From: Bacteroidaceae bacterium
Lineage (GTDB): Bacteria; Bacteroidota; Bacteroidia; Bacteroidales; Bacteroidaceae
DNA: 7,225 nt
Direction: 5' to 3'
NCBI GenBank assembly: GCA_021443285.1
Contig: JABUUG010000058.1
Span: forward strand, 5,658 to 12,882
The translations under genes and the position numbers were made by a program. Shown here one piece after another: positions 5,982-7,225 of the stretch. Below the pieces are notes generated by a model, which had not been told where the DNA came from, did not search any database, and saw only the letters and a program-made list of their open reading frames with translations. Position 1 is the stretch's first letter; each line of letters starts with the position of its first letter.

Positions 5982-7225
5982 ATGAAAAGATTTAACAAGA
6001 AAAATATCATTTCAGGGGTGCGCCTCGTGGCCCTTCCCCTGTTTGGCGGTCTTGCCCTCAGCTTCTTCGCTTCCTGCGCCGATGGCTACAAGTGCAACTT
6101 CAAGATGGATGAGCCGGATGCCGTCAAGACAGCCAATGAGCTTGCCGGGCTCGATGTGCTGAAAAGCTATGTCAGCAAAGGCTCCAACCCAAACTTCCAG
6201 TTCGGACTGCGTGTCAATGCCGCTGACTATGTCAATAAGGGGCTTACATACAGCATCGCAAAGACAAACTTCGATGCAGTTGTTGACAACGATGCCATGC
6301 TCTATTCCGCCACTGTGGCAGACGATGGCACATGCAGCTTCGTAACTGTCGGCGATATGGTTATTAATGAGTCTCCTGCCGTTATCGGTGGAAAGACCAT
6401 TGCCTATAACACCGTCAACAAGCTGCAGCTCTCTAATGTCATCGGTCCTAAGTTCATCAAGGGCGACTTCAAGCAGGGTACTATCGCTGTATCCACTTTC
6501 GCAACCGATGAGGTCGGAAAGACATACGCTATGACAAGTGGTAGCTCAGCCACCGTTGTGGAAGACCCTGCAGGCAAGGGCAGCAACGCGCTCCGTATAG
6601 GTTCTGAGACAGACAAGGCAAGGAACACCTACCCGGTCTTCGACATTACCCTCGAAGACGGTCATACCCTTGGCGACCTCAAGGCTATTTCCTTCGACAT
6701 CTTCTGTGTTGATGACAAGTCGCAGAAGCGTCCGTTCGTCATCATCGTGGATGGTGTACGCCAGAACTTCTCCAACGATACTCCTCAAAAGCTCGGTTGC
6801 CCTATCGGCGAATGGGCACGTAAGTTGATTAATCTCGATTTGACAGCTGCAGCTATTACCGAAGAGCAGAAGGCAAAGACTTCCTTCACCATTTCTGTCG
6901 GTGTCAATGTGAACAACTCATACTATTACATTGACAATGTAAAGATAGACTGGAGCACCGGTCTGCCTGACAGATACGAAGAGAAGACACCAGAAGAGAA
7001 GGCACAGTCGCTCGGCGTCAACTTCGGCGCATGGGCAAACGCTCTCATGGAGAGGTGCGCTCCTAACATGACCGACTTCACTGTTGTTTCCAACCCGATG
7101 AGCGACAGCAACGACTATATGCAGCGCACCGCTGAGAACGAGCTTGCTTGTGGCAACGACACTACAGGCTGCTTCTTCTTCAACGACTACATGGGCGACG
7201 ACTATGTGAAGGTTATCACAGACAG
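5982..7225 (+). CDS. GH10-xylanase-like lipoprotein with CBM-like insert, probably catalytically inactive; 3' end outside window
   Basis: The frame is open from the ATG at 5982 to the window end (414 complete codons); the C-terminus is missing. A lipoprotein signal ends FASC (Cys32). Residues about 58-156 match the first strands of a GH10 barrel: FGLRVNAADYVNKGL, then FDAVVDNDAMLYSATV (97-112), then GKTIAYNTVNKL (137-148). Residues about 157-324 form a CBM4-like beta-sandwich ending in YYYIDNVKIDW, inserted where Bacteroidales Xyn10C-type xylanases carry their CBMs. The barrel resumes at about 335 with a helix (LGVNFGAWANALMERC), FTVVSNPMSD (366-375) and CFFFNDYMGDDYV (397-409). Against the GH10 pattern WDVVNEP, the acid/base Glu is Asn371 and the preceding Asn is Ser370. 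The -1 subsite residues of the first strands also appear replaced (see findings). The nucleophile region lies beyond the window. Best reading: a surface glycan-binding protein derived from a GH10 xylanase. An active enzyme with shifted residues is unlikely but not excluded. Confidence 0.88.
   Translation, partial: MKRFNKKNIISGVRLVALPLFGGLALSFFASCADGYKCNFKMDEPDAVKTANELAGLDVLKSYVSKGSNPNFQFGLRVNAADYVNKGLTYSIAKTNFDAVVDNDAMLYSATVADDGTCSFVTVGDMVINESPAVIGGKTIAYNTVNKLQLSNVIGPKFIKGDFKQGTIAVSTFATDEVGKTYAMTSGSSATVVEDPAGKGSNALRIGSETDKARNTYPVFDITLEDGHTLGDLKAISFDIFCVDDKSQKRPFVIIVDGVRQNFSNDTPQKLGCPIGEWARKLINLDLTAAAITEEQKAKTSFTISVGVNVNNSYYYIDNVKIDWSTGLPDRYEEKTPEEKAQSLGVNFGAWANALMERCAPNMTDFTVVSNPMSDSNDYMQRTAENELACGNDTTGCFFFNDYMGDDYVKVITD

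Noticed and set aside
5982..7225. GH10-like gene as a frameshifted pseudogene
   Set aside because: The frame stays open for all 414 codons in the window, codon bias is maintained, the lipoprotein signal is intact and the fold landmarks remain on both sides of the insert.

Overview
The window looks like part of a polysaccharide utilisation locus (PUL) from a member of the Bacteroidota, most likely a Prevotella/Segatella-type or other Bacteroidales organism. The evidence is a SusC/SusD pair followed by two surface-type lipoproteins, all on the + strand. The start codons follow A/T-rich leaders without a clear Shine-Dalgarno sequence, as is usual in this phylum. Codon use is strongly biased to AAC, TTC, AAG, GAC and CTC. 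Genus is an inference; no rRNA or marker gene is present.

Layout: 1-73 is an AT-rich leader with short repeats. 74-2908 encodes a SusC/RagA-type TonB-dependent outer-membrane transporter that lacks the usual N-terminal carboxypeptidase-regulatory-like domain. 2909-3008 is a 100-nt spacer with a second copy of the leader repeat. 3009-4757 encodes a SusD/RagB lipoprotein. 4758-4895 is a 138-nt spacer holding an eight-unit 9-nt tandem repeat and a third copy of the leader repeat. 4896-5969 encodes a DUF1735-type lipoprotein. After only 12 nt, 5982 to the window end encodes a lipoprotein built like a GH10 xylanase with a carbohydrate-binding-module-like insert; it runs off the window. No gene-free stretch exceeds 300 nt and no convincing minus-strand gene was seen.

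How the genes work together: SusC and SusD should form the outer-membrane glycan import complex, and the two downstream lipoproteins should capture glycan at the cell surface. The order SusC-SusD-DUF1735 protein-GH10 protein matches the second half of the Bacteroides/Prevotella xylan (Xus) locus, xusC-xusD-xusE-xyn10C.

The most interesting point is that the GH10-like protein keeps the fold landmarks but, where I can align it, has lost the acid/base glutamate and the conserved -1 subsite residues. It is therefore probably a dead enzyme reused as a surface glycan-binding protein, and the true ligand may not be xylan. The second notable signal is a set of modular short repeats, with periods of 7, 8 and 9 nt, placed in front of the first three genes but not the fourth.
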